Below, piece by piece: positions 25,597-27,675 of a DNA stretch of 27,675 nucleotides. The stretch spans positions 1-27,675 of the forward strand of contig JAKSMY010000023.1 of assembly GCA_024400275.1 (NCBI GenBank), read 5' to 3'. Below the pieces are notes generated by a model, which did no database searches, had not been told where the DNA came from, and was given only the letters and a program-made list of their open reading frames with translations. How positions within the stretch are numbered: the stretch's first letter is position 1; each line of letters begins with the position of its first letter. The DNA comes from Paludibacteraceae bacterium. GTDB lineage: Bacteria; Bacteroidota; Bacteroidia; Bacteroidales; Paludibacteraceae. A program made the translations under genes and the position numbers.

Positions 25597-27387
25597 CTAC
25601 TTGTGCAAATACTGTCTGAAATAGTCACTTCGTATCATCATATCTGATAGACGATAGGCTTCTTGCTCCGAGATAGGACGATTATGACGAGCAGCAGAAT
25701 CTAATAAGTTTACACCAAAGCCTTTCCAATAATAATCCTCACATCCAATTAAGTGCATAATAGTTGGATAGATGTCCATTTGATAGCAAGTATCATTAAT
25801 TACCGTAGAAGATGTAAAGTTTGGAGAATAGATTAGCAAAGGGCAAAAATTTTTTTCTTCTTTAATACATAATTCCATCCTTGATATGGATGTTGCATAT
25901 TCGGCTAGCATAAAATCTTTAAAAATAATATGATCACCGGTAATAACTAATATTGTGTTATCCTTATTCAATGTAGCAAAAACGTCACCTAAACAGGAAT
26001 CCACGTAGTTGATACAATCTAAATAAGCTGCTATACTCGTTGGAACATCTTCCGTAAAAGACAATTTAGTTCCTCCCGGACGTACAAAGGGAGAGTGAGA
26101 ATCCATAGTAATTGCTAAAACACATGATGGAAACAATTGATATATTGAATCATTTAGTATGCTATCTAATTTGTATATTACATCTATATCGTGCAATCTT
26201 TTAGACTCTACTAATTGTTTATAACCATAACTATATGTCGTATGCGATTGATTCCATATATTAGGTGTAGGATTGATAATAACAGAATTTGGATAGTAAT
26301 GTGCATAGTTAGGAAACACATTGTTTCCATACGATGTACATGCTGCACCTTCTAAAATTGGAAGTAAACCTGTATTAACTATCATTTGTCCATCACCCGA
26401 TCCTCCCTTTTTAATTTGAGATTTCATGAAAGGACAATAAAGTGTATTCGACTCCAAAATAAAACGATTCATATTAGGCGTAACAACATTTCCCCCTATT
26501 GTATCTAATAGCGGCCAACTTTCAAGGCTCTCAACTAATACAAAGACCAAATTATATTGAGGGGAACAATTACTTGGATACGTATTGATATACTGACTTA
26601 TTTGAATAATATCTTCATCTGTTAAATGAGGTTTTCGATGTACATATTTACGCGCATAATCAATAATAGATGCGATAAAATAACTACTGATAGATTGTGC
26701 CTTTACATAGTGAGTGCCCCAGTTATCTGTAAATAAGCCATGTAATCTATATAAACCAAAAGGCATATACCAAGAAAACCTAGATTCCCCTTTCAATGAT
26801 TTCCATGCAACTGCCTCTGAAGACGTTGCTGAATACCATGTTTGACATCTATATTTATTCATTCCTATATCTCCTAGTCCAATAATACATAATATGACAA
26901 CTGCCAAGAGCCAATTATTATGTCTGGGACTAACATGCACAACAGAAACCAATAATACATATAGGAGCGTAATCAAAGGATAAATCCATATTTTCATATC
27001 CAAATATGGTAATAAGGAATTCCAAAATCCATCCATATTACCTGCTAAAGCTAGCACATCCCATGTAAAGAACATATTGAAAAAAATGTAGTATAGTATA
27101 TTAGTAACACACCAAATATCTATAATACAAGACACAACAATAGTCCACCAAATTCGCCGTGTAAGCAACATTATGGCCATTAGAAATAAAGCAGGAAGAA
27201 CTTTAACTCCATAAAACACGACAAACTCTATCGGATCTGAAAATAGAGAAGAAAATAGTAACGAATGATAACAAGTCTCATAAAAGAGAACATTCTTTAC
27301 AAAAATCGTTACTGCAAAAGCAATAGCAGTACACCATTGGGCGCGATTGCCTTTCTGAAACCAAGAACGAATAGATGATAAACTCAT
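25597..27387 (-). CDS. LtaS-like sulfatase-family membrane protein, AT-rich
   Basis: A 596-residue inner-membrane protein: about five membrane segments in residues 15-172, then an extracytoplasmic alkaline-phosphatase/sulfatase fold. Likely metal and nucleophile residues are E286 (LVESLES), S330 in KKGGSGDGQ and the DH of VITGDHI, with SHSPF as another conserved block. It probably transfers or removes a phospho-group on an envelope molecule, substrate unknown. It shares its architecture with the gene at 3959 but has little sequence similarity beyond motifs. Its codons are strikingly AT-rich compared with neighbours, suggesting horizontal acquisition. It lies alone, between the 22-bp repeat and element B, which supplies its leader. 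Confidence 0.85.
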   Translation of the reverse strand: MSLSSIRSWFQKGNRAQWCTAIAFAVTIFVKNVLFYETCYHSLLFSSLFSDPIEFVVFYGVKVLPALFLMAIMLLTRRIWWTIVVSCIIDIWCVTNILYYIFFNMFFTWDVLALAGNMDGFWNSLLPYLDMKIWIYPLITLLYVLLVSVVHVSPRHNNWLLAVVILCIIGLGDIGMNKYRCQTWYSATSSEAVAWKSLKGESRFSWYMPFGLYRLHGLFTDNWGTHYVKAQSISSYFIASIIDYARKYVHRKPHLTDEDIIQISQYINTYPSNCSPQYNLVFVLVESLESWPLLDTIGGNVVTPNMNRFILESNTLYCPFMKSQIKKGGSGDGQMIVNTGLLPILEGAACTSYGNNVFPNYAHYYPNSVIINPTPNIWNQSHTTYSYGYKQLVESKRLHDIDVIYKLDSILNDSIYQLFPSCVLAITMDSHSPFVRPGGTKLSFTEDVPTSIAAYLDCINYVDSCLGDVFATLNKDNTILVITGDHIIFKDFMLAEYATSISRMELCIKEEKNFCPLLIYSPNFTSSTVINDTCYQMDIYPTIMHLIGCEDYYWKGFGVNLLDSAARHNRPISEQEAYRLSDMMIRSDYFRQYLHK

Positions 27388-27624
27388 TGTCTTTTTGTTG
27401 TTTGTGGGTAGCGGTTCCGGCTATCCAAACGATACTACAACAAAAAAGCGTGGAACCTTATTTGCCTATTCTCCAAATAGAGGTTCCGGAAAGACCCTGA
27501 CAACAAGAATAGACTATAATGCCTCCACGCTGGCATATATATACACTCAAATGGGCGTAATACACACCAACAAAAGACATTTACTGCCTCTCTTATTTTG
27601 GGTTGTCGAAATTTTCCGGATTTC
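27388..27624 (-). other. Structured non-coding element B, second copy of element A
   Basis: Lies directly upstream of the minus-strand start at 27387. Pairings visible: GGAACCT/AGGTTCC (27452-27458 with 27481-27487) extended by TATTTG/CAAATA (27459-27464 with 27474-27479); AGCGTGGA/TCCACGCT (27447-27454 with 27524-27531), partly exclusive with the former; and a long-range pair CCGGAAA/TTTCCGG (27486-27492 with 27613-27619) plus GACAA/TTGTC (27499-27503 with 27603-27607). On the minus strand the TCCACGCT arm runs straight into a T6 run, giving a terminator-like shape. Shared anchors with element A: TACAACAAAAAAGCGTG (27436-27452), ACTCAAATG (27545-27553) and TTGTCGAA (27603-27610). The 84-codon plus-strand frame across it is not judged to be a gene. 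Confidence 0.6.
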
Positions 27625-27637
27625 TATTTGCCAAAAC

Positions 27638-27657
27638 AAGCGTCAATAAACGCTTTT
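27638..27657. terminator. Bidirectional intrinsic terminator candidate
   Basis: AAGCGT (27638-27643) pairs with ACGCTT (27650-27655) across CAATAA. A T5 run follows on the plus strand, and GTTTT follows on the minus strand. It may end a minus-strand gene beyond the window and separate it from element B. Confidence 0.6.
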
Positions 27658-27675
27658 TGCGCGATTATCTTTCAA

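Noticed and set aside
27395..27649. 84-codon plus-strand frame across element B
   Set aside because: It overlaps paired stems and a terminator hairpin, has no promoter, and its counterpart in element A is not conserved as a protein.

Overview
This window reads as chromosomal DNA of a member of the Bacteroidales (phylum Bacteroidota). The evidence is the repeated TTTG-n20-TAnnTTTG promoters, the near absence of Shine-Dalgarno sequences, the two-domain bL25/CTC protein followed by pth, a DUF4924-like protein, and an HSP15-like S4 protein with the long basic tail usual in this group. Genus and species cannot be set from the sequence alone.

Layout. (1) 1-960, minus strand: the 5' end of an exported protein running off the left edge, a structured non-coding element (A, 140-440), and a two-gene toxin-antitoxin operon with its own promoter. 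(2) 1092-10193, plus strand, mostly housekeeping: tyrS, a promoter-driven structured RNA candidate followed by tRNA-Gln(UUG), rplY, pth, an LtaS-type membrane phosphotransferase, an HSP15-like S4 protein, a DUF4924-like protein, nth, a MenA/UbiA prenyltransferase, a CPBP intramembrane protease and mtaB. (3) 10379-24511: a promoter starts a 14-kb run of tightly packed plus-strand genes: a lipoprotein adaptor, RND pump and outer-membrane factor, then an exported thioredoxin, a K+/H+ antiporter, an SDR protein with a C-terminal zinc finger, FtsH and an M16 protease that overlaps ftsH by 83 bp, closed by an intrinsic terminator. The content (efflux, redox, ion balance, membrane and periplasmic proteolysis) points to the cell envelope. 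(4) 24584-25393: a DUF1295 membrane protein. (5) 25460-27675: a 22-bp tandem repeat, an AT-rich minus-strand LtaS-like sulfatase-fold gene, and a second structured element (B) directly upstream of it.

Most interesting: elements A and B, at opposite ends of the window, share five collinear sequence anchors. Each lies directly upstream of a minus-strand start codon. Each folds so that the shared TTGTCGAA anchor forms the 3' arm of a long-range stem whose outer helix differs in sequence between copies yet still pairs. Both end in a terminator-like stem plus T-run on the minus strand. They look like two copies of one structured leader or repeat family that I cannot match to a named family. Other leads are 7-bp tandem repeats inside two reading frames (possible phase switches), a structured RNA ahead of tRNA-Gln, a shortened YafQ-like toxin that keeps its catalytic residues, and the ftsH/M16 overlap.
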